A stretch of 64,000 nt of DNA from Cognatundibacterium crateris (GTDB lineage Bacteria; Pseudomonadota; Gammaproteobacteria; Burkholderiales; Burkholderiaceae_D): NCBI RefSeq assembly GCF_010078235.1, contig NZ_JAABOS010000002.1, positions 124,001-188,000 on the forward strand, written 5' to 3'. Numbering within the stretch: the first letter of the stretch is position 1; every line of letters begins with the position of its first letter. The translations under genes and the position numbers were made by a program. This document shows positions 37,206-47,345 of the stretch, piece by piece. The notes beneath the pieces were generated by a model. That model was not told the origin of the DNA. It saw nothing but the letters and a program-made list of their open reading frames with translations, and did not search any database.

Positions 37206-38978
37206 ATGAAACTGCGCGACCAATACACCAAGCTCTATGAACTCATGCAAGGCAGGCAGCAACCCGGTTTGCCAGCGCTGGCTGAGGCCATGCATTGCAG
37301 TGAAAGGAATATGCGTCATCTGCTGGCTAAAATGCAGGAGCAGGGCTGGCTACAGTGGACAGCGGCACGCGGGCGTGGCCATCATTCGCAATTGCAGCTA
37401 TTGAAAACGCCGGATGCGCTCGCGCTGGATCACTTATCGGGCTTGCTCGCACGCGGCGATCTGGAACAGGCTTTTGCGAGTCTGGGTCGCGCGCAACGCA
37501 AGCAACTGGCGAGCCGCTTACCCGCCTATCTGGGTCTATCCGATGGCAAGCAGCAGCTGTTACGCATGCCGCTGTACCGGCCTATTGCCAGCCTCGATCC
37601 TTTACATGCATACGGAAGACTGGAAGCGCATCTGATCCGTCAGATTTTCTCAAGGCTGCTGACCTTTGATCATCAGCAGCGTAGCCTGCGTCCGGTACTT
37701 GCGCATCACTGGGAAAGCGAAGACGAGGCGCGCGTCTGGCATTTCTGGTTACGCCCCGGACTGAGTTTTCATGATGGCAGTGAACTGGGTCCGGAAGACG
37801 TGAAAGCAACGTTCTTACGACTGCGCGATCAATATTCGATTTATCAAAACCTATACCGTCATATCAACCGCATAGAGCTGGGACCGAATCAACGTATCAG
37901 CTTTTACTTACAGCACAGCGACTACTTATGGCCGCATTGTCTGGCTACTGCTATGTCCTCTATCGTGCCACGCCAGCGAGCGCGTAATTTCGCGCAGTTT
38001 CCGGTTGGCTGCGGCGCATTTAAAGTGATACGCAACAATCCCTACCAGCTCAGTCTGCAGGCGTTTAAATCGTATTATCGCGAAGGCGCTTTGCTGGATG
38101 AAATCGATCTGTGGGTGATGCAGCCCAGTGCGGAACAGGCAAGCTTCGATTTACAGTTCGGCTATGACCCGGCCCAGGCTGGCAAGCAGCAAAGCACCAT
38201 GATTGCAGAGTCTGGTTGTACGCATCTGATTTGCAATCCTGCCCATCCTCTGTTCCGCACCACGCAACAAAGACTGGCCTGGGCTGACTGGCTGGCACCG
38301 GAAACTCTGTTTCCATCGGATGACCCGGCACGCAAACCCGCAGCGGGCTTACTGCCGGGCTGGACCCATCGCGTCGCGTGTGCAGGTGAACGCCCTGCTT
38401 TCCGGCGTGCTGGCATGCTGCGTTTTGTGACCGGACAATCGAATGAAATTTTGCACCTCGGCGCATTGATACAAGCCAGACTGCAGGCCGCCGGGCTGGA
38501 AGTCGAATGGCGCACTGTCAATTTCAAAGAACAGATGAGCCGCGAATGGATGCAGGAATGCGACTTATATCTCGCCAGAGAAATCATGCACGATGATCAG
38601 GACTTTGGCTGCTTTGAATGGTTTAGCGCCGACACCCTGTATCGGCGTTGGATGCCGGAAGCGGTATGGCAGCAAATCGATCAGCAATTACGCCGCATAC
38701 AGGCTGAGCCTGACAGCGCCAGCAGAATGCCCGCCTACGCGCGTATTGGCCAGCAATTAGTCCAAGAAGGATGGCTGATACCGGTGTCCCACGAAAACCA
38801 TTTCGTCAGCGTGGCACCGCATGTAGCCGGGGTGCGCATGACGCCGCTGGGCTTTGTCTCCTTCTGTGAACTGTGGCTGAAAAACACGCCGGAAGCACAG
38901 CAACAACCAGCAATCCAGAACGCCTTAGACAGCCATAGCGGGCAGCACCATTTGAGTGCATGCACTCAGATAAGGTAA
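37206..38978 (+). CDS. SgrR-like transcriptional regulator with solute-binding domain
   Basis: A 590-residue protein. The N-terminal winged-helix domain (about 1-95, QLYELMQG-like start, ALAEAMHCSERNMRHLLAKMQEQGWL) matches SgrR. A domain of the extracellular solute-binding family 5 (about 110-560) follows, without a signal peptide, as in SgrR where it senses a small ligand in the cytoplasm. E. coli SgrR responds to sugar-phosphate stress and activates sgrS and setA. The divergent MFS exporter gene 269 bp away is the likely target here. The ligand cannot be predicted. Confidence 0.87.
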   Translation: MKLRDQYTKLYELMQGRQQPGLPALAEAMHCSERNMRHLLAKMQEQGWLQWTAARGRGHHSQLQLLKTPDALALDHLSGLLARGDLEQAFASLGRAQRKQLASRLPAYLGLSDGKQQLLRMPLYRPIASLDPLHAYGRLEAHLIRQIFSRLLTFDHQQRSLRPVLAHHWESEDEARVWHFWLRPGLSFHDGSELGPEDVKATFLRLRDQYSIYQNLYRHINRIELGPNQRISFYLQHSDYLWPHCLATAMSSIVPRQRARNFAQFPVGCGAFKVIRNNPYQLSLQAFKSYYREGALLDEIDLWVMQPSAEQASFDLQFGYDPAQAGKQQSTMIAESGCTHLICNPAHPLFRTTQQRLAWADWLAPETLFPSDDPARKPAAGLLPGWTHRVACAGERPAFRRAGMLRFVTGQSNEILHLGALIQARLQAAGLEVEWRTVNFKEQMSREWMQECDLYLAREIMHDDQDFGCFEWFSADTLYRRWMPEAVWQQIDQQLRRIQAEPDSASRMPAYARIGQQLVQEGWLIPVSHENHFVSVAPHVAGVRMTPLGFVSFCELWLKNTPEAQQQPAIQNALDSHSGQHHLSACTQIR

Positions 38979-39018
38979 GATGCGGGTCCAGCTGTAATAG
39001 CATTTCACTAGTCTCGTC

Positions 39019-40413
39019 ATGAAAACCCGCATCCGCACCGAAGCCGCCGCACTATGGCAATTAGCCTGGCCAGTATTAATAGGACAACTCGCCACCGTAG
39101 GCATGGGCGTGGCGGACGTCGCCATGACCGGCCACTTCAGTGCCGAAGAACTGGCTGCGGTGTCGCTTGGTACTTCACTCTGGACTATCGTGCTGGTGAC
39201 CGCGATGGGCGTGATGATGGCGGTCAATGCTGTGGTGTCACATGAAGTCGGTGCCGGGCAAACCCAGCGCGTGCCGCATGTAGTCCGGCAGTCGATGTGG
39301 ATGGGGCTGGGCATAGGCCTGGCCGGTTGCGTGCTGCTGAATGCGTCCACACTGGTGTTTGACTATCTGATGCTGGAGCCGCAGGTACAGGAAAAAGCCG
39401 CGCGCTTTGTGCATATCATCAGCATAGGCATGCCAGCATTCGCGATATACCGTGCACTGTATGGCTATACCACCAGCCTGAATCAAACCAAACCCGTGAT
39501 GCTGATCGCTGTCGCAGGGCTGGTATTCAATATCGTAATTAACTGGCTGTTCATCTATGGCCGCTTTGGCTTGCCACAACTGGGCGCCAGCGGCTGCGCA
39601 CTGGCGACCGGACTCGGTATCTGGCTGATGCTGGGAGCGATGCTGTGGTGGATGCGGCGTTCACCGGTGTATCAGGAGACCTATCCTTTCCATCAGTCAG
39701 AAGCGCCACACTGGCCGGAAATCCGCTCTATGCTGAAGCTGGGTCTGCCGATAGGCGTGACTTATTTTGCAGAAGTTTCGGCGTTTTCCGCGGTCGGCCT
39801 GCTGATCGCGCGTTTTGGCGTGATCGAAGTTTCATCCAACCAGATCGCACTGAATTTTTCTTCGCTGGTGTTTATGGTGCCGATGAGCATAGGCATCGCC
39901 CTCACCACCCGGGTCGGGCAAAGTCTGGGGGAAGGCGATGCAGAGCGCGCACGTTTTATCTCCTGGGTCGGCGTCAGTCTGGGAGTGATTTTTTCTGTAC
40001 TGTCGGCCAGCCTGATCACGATATTCCGTGACCTGATCGCTGCCGCTTACACCTCGGACCCGGCGGTACAGCGCCTGACTGCAGATTTATTGCTGTTTGC
40101 GGCGATTTTCCAATTGTCGGATGCGGCGCAGGTCACCACATCCTGTGCAATCCGGGGTTACAAAATCACGCGCACCCCTATGCTGATCCACCTGATGGCC
40201 TTTTACGGCTTTGCGCTGCCTATCGGCTGCCTGCTGGGTCTGGCTCCTGACTGGTTGCCTTGGCGACCACAAACGCCGATGGCAGCAGCAGGTTTCTGGA
40301 TAGGTCTGGTGTCCGGTCTGACCGTGGCTGGCATCCTGTTACTCGCTTATTTGCACAGGATCAGTCAAGGCAGGATCAGATTGACGGCTAATTCCGGTAA
40401 AATAGCGGGTTAA
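39019..40413 (+). CDS. MATE family multidrug/sodium antiporter
   Basis: A 464-residue inner-membrane protein with 12 predicted helices in two similar halves. The first half begins with [25 protein letters not shown], the second with [29 protein letters not shown]. Both carry the MATE pattern of a polar first helix. It resembles the NorM/MdtK branch. It begins 40 bp after the SgrR-like gene and ends 23 bp before ychF. No substrate can be assigned. Confidence 0.93.
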   Translation: MKTRIRTEAAALWQLAWPVLIGQLATVGMGVADVAMTGHFSAEELAAVSLGTSLWTIVLVTAMGVMMAVNAVVSHEVGAGQTQRVPHVVRQSMWMGLGIGLAGCVLLNASTLVFDYLMLEPQVQEKAARFVHIISIGMPAFAIYRALYGYTTSLNQTKPVMLIAVAGLVFNIVINWLFIYGRFGLPQLGASGCALATGLGIWLMLGAMLWWMRRSPVYQETYPFHQSEAPHWPEIRSMLKLGLPIGVTYFAEVSAFSAVGLLIARFGVIEVSSNQIALNFSSLVFMVPMSIGIALTTRVGQSLGEGDAERARFISWVGVSLGVIFSVLSASLITIFRDLIAAAYTSDPAVQRLTADLLLFAAIFQLSDAAQVTTSCAIRGYKITRTPMLIHLMAFYGFALPIGCLLGLAPDWLPWRPQTPMAAAGFWIGLVSGLTVAGILLLAYLHRISQGRIRLTANSGKIAG

Positions 40414-40436
40414 TTCCATCTTACTGGCAAAATATC

Positions 40437-41528
40437 ATGAGTCTCAAATGCGGCATCGTCGGCCTGCCTAACGTCGGCAAATCCACCTTATTCAATGCAC
40501 TGACTAAAGCGGGCATCCCGGCAGAAAACTACCCTTTCTGCACCATTGAGCCTAACGTCGGTGTGGTGGAAGTTCCTGATCCACGCCTGAAACAGCTGTC
40601 TGAGATCGTGAAACCTGAGCGCGTCCAGAACGCCATCGTGGAGTTCGTTGATATCGCAGGTCTGGTGGCCGGTGCATCTAAAGGTGAAGGTCTGGGCAAT
40701 CAGTTCCTGGCACACATCCGCGAAACCGATGCGATTGTCAACGTAGTACGCTGCTTTGAAGACCCGAACGTGATCCACGTTGCAGGCAAAGTCAGCCCGC
40801 TCGATGACATCGAAGTGATACAGACCGAACTGGCACTGGCCGACATGGGCAGCGTGGAAAAAGCGATCCACCGCGAAAACAAAAAAGCCCGCTCCGGCGA
40901 TAAAGACGCCGCCAAACTGGTTGCCTTGTTAGAGCGCCTCATGCCTGCGCTGAACGATGCCAAGCCAGTACGCGCACTGGGTCTGGATGCAGAAGAAATG
41001 GCCTTACTCAAACCGCTGTGTCTGATCACGGCTAAGCCAGCGATGTATGTCGCCAACGTGGCGGACGACGGTTTCACCAACAATCCTTTGCTGGATCAGC
41101 TGACCGAATACGCTAAATCTCAGAACGCGCCTATCGTCTCTATCTGCGCAGCGATAGAAGCGGAAATCGCTGATCTGGATGATGCCGATAAAGCCGACTT
41201 CCTGGCCGATATGGGCATGGAAGAGCCAGGCCTGGATCGCCTGATCCGCGCCGGCTTCAAATTACTGGGTCTACAGACTTACTTCACCGCCGGCGTCAAA
41301 GAAGTACGCGCCTGGACGATCCACGTTGGTGACACTGCACCACAGGCAGCCGGCGTGATCCACACTGACTTCGAACGCGGCTTCATCCGCGCCCAGACCA
41401 TCGCATTTGATGACTACATCCAGTTCAAAGGCGAAGCCGGCGCCAAAGAAGCAGGAAAAATGCGCGCTGAAGGTAAAGAGTACATCGTCAAAGACGGCGA
41501 CGTACTGAACTTCCTGTTCAATGTATAA
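40437..41528 (+). CDS. ychF: Redox-responsive ATPase YchF (OLA1 family)
   Basis: A 363-residue P-loop protein of the Obg superfamily that prefers ATP. G1 is GLPNVGKST at about 8-16, G3 is DIAGLV, and the G4 site is the atypical NVADD of YchF proteins. A coiled-coil segment lies near 130-200 and a TGS domain at the C-terminus ([14 protein letters not shown] to the end). It binds ribosomes and has been linked to translation and oxidative stress. The bidirectional terminator after it closes this strand's unit. Confidence 0.97.
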   Translation: MSLKCGIVGLPNVGKSTLFNALTKAGIPAENYPFCTIEPNVGVVEVPDPRLKQLSEIVKPERVQNAIVEFVDIAGLVAGASKGEGLGNQFLAHIRETDAIVNVVRCFEDPNVIHVAGKVSPLDDIEVIQTELALADMGSVEKAIHRENKKARSGDKDAAKLVALLERLMPALNDAKPVRALGLDAEEMALLKPLCLITAKPAMYVANVADDGFTNNPLLDQLTEYAKSQNAPIVSICAAIEAEIADLDDADKADFLADMGMEEPGLDRLIRAGFKLLGLQTYFTAGVKEVRAWTIHVGDTAPQAAGVIHTDFERGFIRAQTIAFDDYIQFKGEAGAKEAGKMRAEGKEYIVKDGDVLNFLFNV

Positions 41529-41576
41529 ATCTGAACGATAGAACGCAGATCGGCACAAACCTGCGTTCACACTAAA

Positions 41577-41607
41577 AAGCGGAGCCCATACCAGGCTCCG
41601 CTTTTTT
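41577..41607 (+). terminator. Bidirectional intrinsic terminator
   Basis: A perfect 9-bp stem agcggagcc / ggctccgct with a 7-base loop, flanked by an A-run on the left and a T-run on the right. It lies between ychF and the convergent isochorismatase-like gene, and could end both. Confidence 0.9.
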
Positions 41608-41642
41608 ATTGGCATCAGCGCTTAGGGCTGGTCACGGCTTGC

Positions 41643-42287
41643 TTAGGGTTTGCTGAGCGCGTCCTGGTGCGATACATACACATTGCTATGGCTGAGCGGG
41701 ACTTGTTGAGCGAGTGCGGCTAACCACTGATCCGTGCTGCAGGAACTCGCGAAATTGGAATGGAATACCACCTGAAAGACACGGTGGATTTCTTCTGCGC
41801 TGGCCGCACCAGCCGCATTGCGGTAAGGCAGAGAGCCACTGGCATCGCTTAAGATTTCAACCTGATAGCCGCGATGGGCCGCTTCAAACACGGTGCTGGC
41901 ATTACAGTTGTGGGTCATATAGCCAACGATGCTCAGGGTATCAATCTGCAAGGCCTGCAATTGTGCGTCCAGCGTGGTTCCGGTAAATGAACTCGCCATT
42001 GTCTTTTCTATCTGTGCGGTCGATGGGCGGCGTGCAACTTCTTCATGCAAAGCCCAGCTGGCAGAGCCACGTGCGAATATGGGTGAATTTTCCGGTGCCG
42101 AGTGCTGGATCACGAAGACCGGTATACCCGCCTGATGGGCGGCATCCATGGCGCGACCTATCTGTAGTAAGGAATTTTGTGGATCAGGGTAGCTGATACG
42201 CATCTGGCCGCTGAAATATTCATTCTGGACATCAATCACAATCAGGGCGCGGCGCGGTGCAGATGCAGTCTGGTTCAGTGTGGACAT
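41643..42287 (-). CDS. Isochorismatase-family cysteine hydrolase
   Basis: A 214-residue protein from the ATG at 42287, with an AAAGGAAA ribosome site. Family core: VIDVQNEYFSG near the N-terminus with the catalytic Asp, a Lys in the middle (EKTMASSFTGT) and the nucleophile region VGYMTHNCNAST with the active-site Cys near 135. The Cys makes it a nicotinamidase-like amidase rather than a true isochorismatase such as EntB, which lacks this nucleophile. It is not linked to the siderophore locus. A GATase-AraC regulator is divergent and probably controls it. Confidence 0.87.
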   Translation of the reverse strand: MSTLNQTASAPRRALIVIDVQNEYFSGQMRISYPDPQNSLLQIGRAMDAAHQAGIPVFVIQHSAPENSPIFARGSASWALHEEVARRPSTAQIEKTMASSFTGTTLDAQLQALQIDTLSIVGYMTHNCNASTVFEAAHRGYQVEILSDASGSLPYRNAAGAASAEEIHRVFQVVFHSNFASSCSTDQWLAALAQQVPLSHSNVYVSHQDALSKP

Positions 42288-42433
42288 AGTATTTCCTTTC
42301 GGTTTGGTCAAGGCTGTGCAGAACAGCCAGATTCAGGACGGACAGCAAACTGGTGCTGCATGGGATAGGATTGTGGATGAATTCGCTGCATCTGCAGAGT
42401 GACCCGATTGCCATTTACCGATACAATCAGGCC

Positions 42434-43432
42434 ATGACGACATCTGCCCTTTCTTCCGCTCCGGTACGGGTTGCTGTGCTTGCCTTTGATGGCATCAGCC
42501 CCTTTCATTTATCGGTCCCCAGCCTGGTGTTTGGTGAATCAGTCCAGACCACAGAAGCAGCTGCATTTGATGTCAGAGTCTGTGCTGCAGAAACTCAGCG
42601 TGGTAGCCGCAAACTGCGCAGCAGCGCTGGTTTTTACATAGAGCCGCGCTATGGCTATCGCACGCTGCGTGAAGCCGATATCGTGATCATTCCGTCCTGG
42701 CACCCGGATCTGCGCCCTGCCCCACCCGAATTACTGACGCAACTGAGAAAAGCCCATGCGGCCGGAGCGATGATGGTAGGTCTGTGTCTGGGCGCATTCG
42801 TACTCGCGCAATGCGGCTTATTACAAGGGCGCGCCGCAACCACGCACTGGGCCGCGGCATCTGAATTTGCACGGCGCTTTCCGGATGTGAGTCTGGCACC
42901 GGATGTGCTGTATGTCGCGCATGCTGACGTGATGACTTCGGCAGGAACGGCAGCGGCGATTGACTGCTGTCTGCATATCCTGCGCACACAATGCGGCCCC
43001 GAAGCGGCGGCACAAGTGGCGCGCAAACTGGTGGTGGCGCCGCACCGGCAAGGTGGTCAGGCGCAATACATAGAGCGGCCCTTGCCGGAATCCGCCAGTG
43101 ATCAGCGGCTGACGCAGGTGATGGACTGGATGCTGGCGCACTTATGTGAAACGCCGTCTGTCGACGAACTGGCGACACGCGCTTGCATGAGCCGCCGCAG
43201 CTTCACCCGCCATTTCCAGCAACAGACAGGCAGCAGCCCCGGCAAATGGCTGCTGTATCAGCGGCTGAACCACGCGCAACGCGCATTGGAGAGCACTGAG
43301 CTGGGCATAGAACAGATTGCACTGCAAAGCGGCTTCGGCTCAGCGCTGATGATGCGGCGTTACTTCGCGCGGGAATTACAGATTTCACCGTCTTCTTACC
43401 GCCAGCAGTTCCGCACTGCTGAGCCCGCCTGA
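42434..43432 (+). CDS. AraC-type regulator with N-terminal GATase1/DJ-1-like domain
   Basis: A 332-residue protein counted from the ATG at 42434; earlier in-frame starts at 42353 and 42377 are possible. The N-terminal class I GATase-like domain (about 10-195) has the elbow GLCLGAFVLA with a Cys at the nucleophile place. The C-terminal AraC helix-turn-helix pair spans about 225-325 (SVDELATRACMSRRSFTRHFQQ and IEQIALQSGFGSALMMRRYF). This GlxA/FtrA-like architecture senses small ligands. It is divergent from the hydrolase gene 146 bp away, its probable target. Confidence 0.9.
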   Translation: MTTSALSSAPVRVAVLAFDGISPFHLSVPSLVFGESVQTTEAAAFDVRVCAAETQRGSRKLRSSAGFYIEPRYGYRTLREADIVIIPSWHPDLRPAPPELLTQLRKAHAAGAMMVGLCLGAFVLAQCGLLQGRAATTHWAAASEFARRFPDVSLAPDVLYVAHADVMTSAGTAAAIDCCLHILRTQCGPEAAAQVARKLVVAPHRQGGQAQYIERPLPESASDQRLTQVMDWMLAHLCETPSVDELATRACMSRRSFTRHFQQQTGSSPGKWLLYQRLNHAQRALESTELGIEQIALQSGFGSALMMRRYFARELQISPSSYRQQFRTAEPA

Positions 43433-43595
43433 CTGCGCTCCGGCTGTCACTGTGTTGCGCCCACGAAGTGAACGAAGCAGAGCGTATGTCGTTGCAAGAT
43501 GACATAAAAAAGCAAGGTGCAGAAAAAGTGTAACACTGACTGAACACAACCGTTCTACAATATCTGCTTCAGTATTTTCTTTTGCCGGAATCCGC

Positions 43596-44441
43596 ATGCC
43601 CTATCTCAGCGAACTCAAGCTCTATCCGATCAAATCCTGTGCTGGCATCAGCCTGAGCAGTGCAGTCATCGGTGAGAGCGGACTGGAGTATCAGGGTGTA
43701 CGTGACCGTGAATGGATGCTGGTCACGCCGGATGGTCAGTTTCTGACACAACGCAGCCACCCGCAGATGGCGCGCTTGCGCACCCAGATTAACGATGGCG
43801 TGCTGCGCGTCAGCTGGAGCGGCCAGCCAGATGTACTGCTGCCACCTGACATCGTCTGGCAGCGTGAATTAGCTGTGACGGTATGGGACGACACGCTGCC
43901 TGCGCTGGATGCGGGCGATACGATAGCTGCATGGTTTTCTGCTGCACTGGGATTGAACTGCCGCCTGGTGAAGGTTGCGCCACAGGCGCAACGTACCGCC
44001 AGCCTCAAATGGACCGGTGAGCCAGCCGTGCGCACGCTGTTCGCCGACGGCTATCCTTTTCTGCTGGCGGCACAATCCTCGCTGGATGATCTGAATCAGC
44101 GCGCAATCGCGCAAGGCCATGCAGCCGTTCCCATCAATCGCTTCCGGCCCAATCTGATAATCGCAGACAGTCCTGCGTTTGAAGAAGATTATGCAGAGCG
44201 TTTTGTTTTCAGTGATGGCGTGGAATTACGTGCTGTCAAACCCTGCACGCGCTGCCCTATGCCTGCGGTCGATCAGTCCAGCGGTGAGGCCGGATGGAAT
44301 CCGGTCGATATCCTGCAAAGTTACCGGTCCAATCCCAAGGTCGATGGCGAAACCACCTTTGGTGTGAATCTGGTGGTGGCACAAGGGCTGGGCAAGACAC
44401 TGCAAGTCGGTGCGCAGCTGGACATAGAAATCGCATTCTGA
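43596..44441 (+). CDS. MOSC-domain protein, YcbX-like
   Basis: A 281-residue protein with an N-terminal MOSC beta-barrel (LKLYPIKSCAGISL, RDREWMLVTPDG) and a C-terminal MOSC domain (RFRPNLIIADSPAFEED, KPCTRCPMPAVDQ). The Cys in KPCTRC is the conserved residue thought to hold the molybdenum cofactor. YcbX-type proteins reduce N-hydroxylated compounds with a flavin-reductase partner. No ferredoxin domain is fused here. It is 23 bp upstream of the diguanylate cyclase gene. Confidence 0.9.
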   Translation: MPYLSELKLYPIKSCAGISLSSAVIGESGLEYQGVRDREWMLVTPDGQFLTQRSHPQMARLRTQINDGVLRVSWSGQPDVLLPPDIVWQRELAVTVWDDTLPALDAGDTIAAWFSAALGLNCRLVKVAPQAQRTASLKWTGEPAVRTLFADGYPFLLAAQSSLDDLNQRAIAQGHAAVPINRFRPNLIIADSPAFEEDYAERFVFSDGVELRAVKPCTRCPMPAVDQSSGEAGWNPVDILQSYRSNPKVDGETTFGVNLVVAQGLGKTLQVGAQLDIEIAF

Positions 44442-44464
44442 GACCGGGAAGCTATCAGATCACC

Positions 44465-45592
44465 ATGAACCACACTCTGCATCCGGCCCAGGTCCAGCAT
44501 CAGCTCGAGCAAATGCGTCAGGAAAATCTCCTGCTGCGTACACGTCTGCAAGATATCCTGGAGCAGGCGCACCGTAATCAGAACATCATGGAGCGGCATC
44601 AGCACTTCGATTTAAAAATTATCGGAGCCAGCCATTTTGAAGAACTGATCAGTCATATTTTCAGTGCGCTCGCGATTACCTCTGAACTTGATATGGTGAC
44701 GCTGGTATTACTTGACCCACGCACTGACCTGCAAAAAATGCTGGCAGATCTGCGTATCGATCTGTCTTCATTTCCGCATCTGCACTTCATACGCCACAGT
44801 AAAGAATTACAGATCCACAGCCTGCCTTTACTCAAGCCTGTACTGGGTCCTTATCAAGACCTGCACCATGCGCGCCTGTTCCGCTGCTGCCACAAAAAGC
44901 CACGCAGTGTCGCTGTGATACCGCTGCTGCGCCAGAATAAACTGATCGGCTATCTGAATCTGGGCAGTCTGCAAGCGGATCGTTTTCAGCACAGTATGGC
45001 GACCGACTTTATTGAACGCCTGGGTTCTATCATTGCGATCTGCCTGGAAAACGTGCTCAACAATGAGCGTCTGGTGTATATAGGCCTGACCGACCCGCTG
45101 ACCCAGGTCAGCAACCGGCGTTATGTGGAACAACGCATGCTGGAGGAAATTGCACGTGCGCGGCGCCAGAATTACAGCATCGCCTGCATGTATCTGGATA
45201 TCGACTACTTCAAAAACATCAATGACCAGTGCGGTCATCAGGGTGGCGATGATGTGCTGTGTGAAGTGGCGCGCCGCATCAAGGCCGAGCTGCGGCTCAG
45301 CGATACGCTGGGACGTTTTGGCGGCGAAGAGTTTGTAGTCTTGCTCATCAATACCAGCCTGCAGGATGCGGCAATGGTGGCCGAACGCATACGCCGCAGT
45401 ATCGCATCCACCTCGTTTGCGCTGACCGATGGCGGACAGTGCAAGACCAGTATTTCTATCGGCCTCACGGTGGTCGGATTACAAGAGAATTTCGGCGATG
45501 CACACCATGTTGCACGCGAGATGCTGGCGCGTGCTGACCACGCATTATATGCAGCCAAACATGGTGGCCGTAACCGCGTCTGTTATCAGTAA
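44465..45592 (+). CDS. Diguanylate cyclase with N-terminal DUF484/GAF-like domain
   Basis: A 375-residue protein. A short coiled coil at the N-terminus (about 5-40, HQLEQMRQENLLLRTRLQDI) leads into a GAF-like DUF484 sensor domain (about 45-195). The GGDEF domain (about 205-375) has GLTDPLTQVSNRRY, DIDYFKNIND and the active site GGEEF at 286-290. An inhibitory I-site RLSD is present at 277-280, five residues before GGEEF, so product feedback by cyclic di-GMP is expected. No EAL domain and no membrane helix are seen. The upstream ATG choice at 44465 is supported by its position just after the MOSC stop. Confidence 0.93.
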   Translation: MNHTLHPAQVQHQLEQMRQENLLLRTRLQDILEQAHRNQNIMERHQHFDLKIIGASHFEELISHIFSALAITSELDMVTLVLLDPRTDLQKMLADLRIDLSSFPHLHFIRHSKELQIHSLPLLKPVLGPYQDLHHARLFRCCHKKPRSVAVIPLLRQNKLIGYLNLGSLQADRFQHSMATDFIERLGSIIAICLENVLNNERLVYIGLTDPLTQVSNRRYVEQRMLEEIARARRQNYSIACMYLDIDYFKNINDQCGHQGGDDVLCEVARRIKAELRLSDTLGRFGGEEFVVLLINTSLQDAAMVAERIRRSIASTSFALTDGGQCKTSISIGLTVVGLQENFGDAHHVAREMLARADHALYAAKHGGRNRVCYQ

Positions 45593-45629
45593 GCGCAGCA
45601 CAGGAAGCGCTGCTGTATATACGAAGAAG

Positions 45630-46456
<827 letters not shown>

Positions 46457-46490
46457 TTATCGTACAGGGTTTGCACCAAGACTTAACAAT

Positions 46491-46556
46491 AGGACTGTCG
46501 CAAAATTGTCCCGGCAAGGAACCATAACGCCGCCGGGGCGATTTTGCGACAGTCCT
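46491..46556. repeat. 66-bp imperfect inverted repeat between rsmD and coaD
   Basis: The arms begin aggactgtcgcaaaat and end in its reverse complement attttgcgacagtcct, with GC-rich inner arms (gtcccggc / gccggggc) and a small centre. It would form a long hairpin in the rsmD-coaD transcript. It may be a small non-autonomous insertion element (MITE) or a processing or attenuation signal. No ORF is inside. Confidence 0.85.
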
Positions 46557-46574
46557 AAACAATTTGAAACGGCA

Positions 46575-47243
46575 TTATGCCTTAATTTCGTGCGCCTCAT
46601 GCGCCAAATTGCTGCGTTGCAGAATGTGAAAATACACACTTCCTGCCTTATCGGCCCGCAACACCTGCCAACCTCGCAACAAATCCTGCATACCTACATC
46701 GTCAGACTCGGGATTCAGTGCAAATTCAGCCTCGACATACAATACGCCCTTAGGCTGCAATAATGTTAGGCAAAATGGCAACATTTTATGCAGCCAGTCC
46801 TTGGCAAACGGCGGGTCCAGGAAAATCAAATCATACTGTTTTCCCTGAGTGATCAGTTGCGCTATCGCTTTTTGCGCATCACTGCGCAGTAAATGACATT
46901 GTTCAGCACCCAGTTTGCTTTTGACCTCAGCTAACTGCTGGTAAGCCTGAGTATGGTTTTCCACCATCGTCACGCTTTGCGCACCACGGCTGGCTGCTTC
47001 GAAACCGAGTGCACCGCTGCCCGCGAACAGGTCCAGACACTGGCACTGCGCCCAGTAGGCATCAAACAAGTGATTGAGCCAGTTAAACGCCGTTTCACGC
47101 ACACGGTCGGGGGTAGGACGCAAGCCCTCCGCATCGATCACAGTCAGCACACTGCGCTTCCACTGCCCGCCTATGATGCGTATCTGATGGGTGGCACGCT
47201 TAGGCGCGACATTTTTTTTGCCAGTTGTTTTCATTGTTTGCAT
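46575..47243 (-). CDS. rsmD: 16S rRNA (guanine(966)-N2)-methyltransferase
   Basis: A 222-residue SAM-dependent methyltransferase acting on assembled 30S subunits. It has RIIGGQWKR at the N-terminus, RPTPDRVRETAFNWL, motif I LDLFAGSGALGFEAASRG and the catalytic DPPF (LIFLDPPFA). The start may be Met1 or Met4 of this frame; neither has a strong ribosome site. It is divergent from ftsY and upstream of coaD, a common arrangement. Confidence 0.95.
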   Translation of the reverse strand: MQTMKTTGKKNVAPKRATHQIRIIGGQWKRSVLTVIDAEGLRPTPDRVRETAFNWLNHLFDAYWAQCQCLDLFAGSGALGFEAASRGAQSVTMVENHTQAYQQLAEVKSKLGAEQCHLLRSDAQKAIAQLITQGKQYDLIFLDPPFAKDWLHKMLPFCLTLLQPKGVLYVEAEFALNPESDDVGMQDLLRGWQVLRADKAGSVYFHILQRSNLAHEAHEIKA

Positions 47244-47345
47244 GACATGGGTAAGTCATTTTACCCAGCGCTGTCTGTTAGAATGGCAGCATTCTAATCC
47301 AGGGAAGTGAGGTATACCTTCCCGCACTCGACAAATTCATCCCCG

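Noticed and set aside
41643-42287. A second entB-like isochorismatase for the siderophore pathway
   Set aside because: It has the nicotinamidase-type cysteine, lacks the carrier domain and is 27 kb away beside its own regulator.
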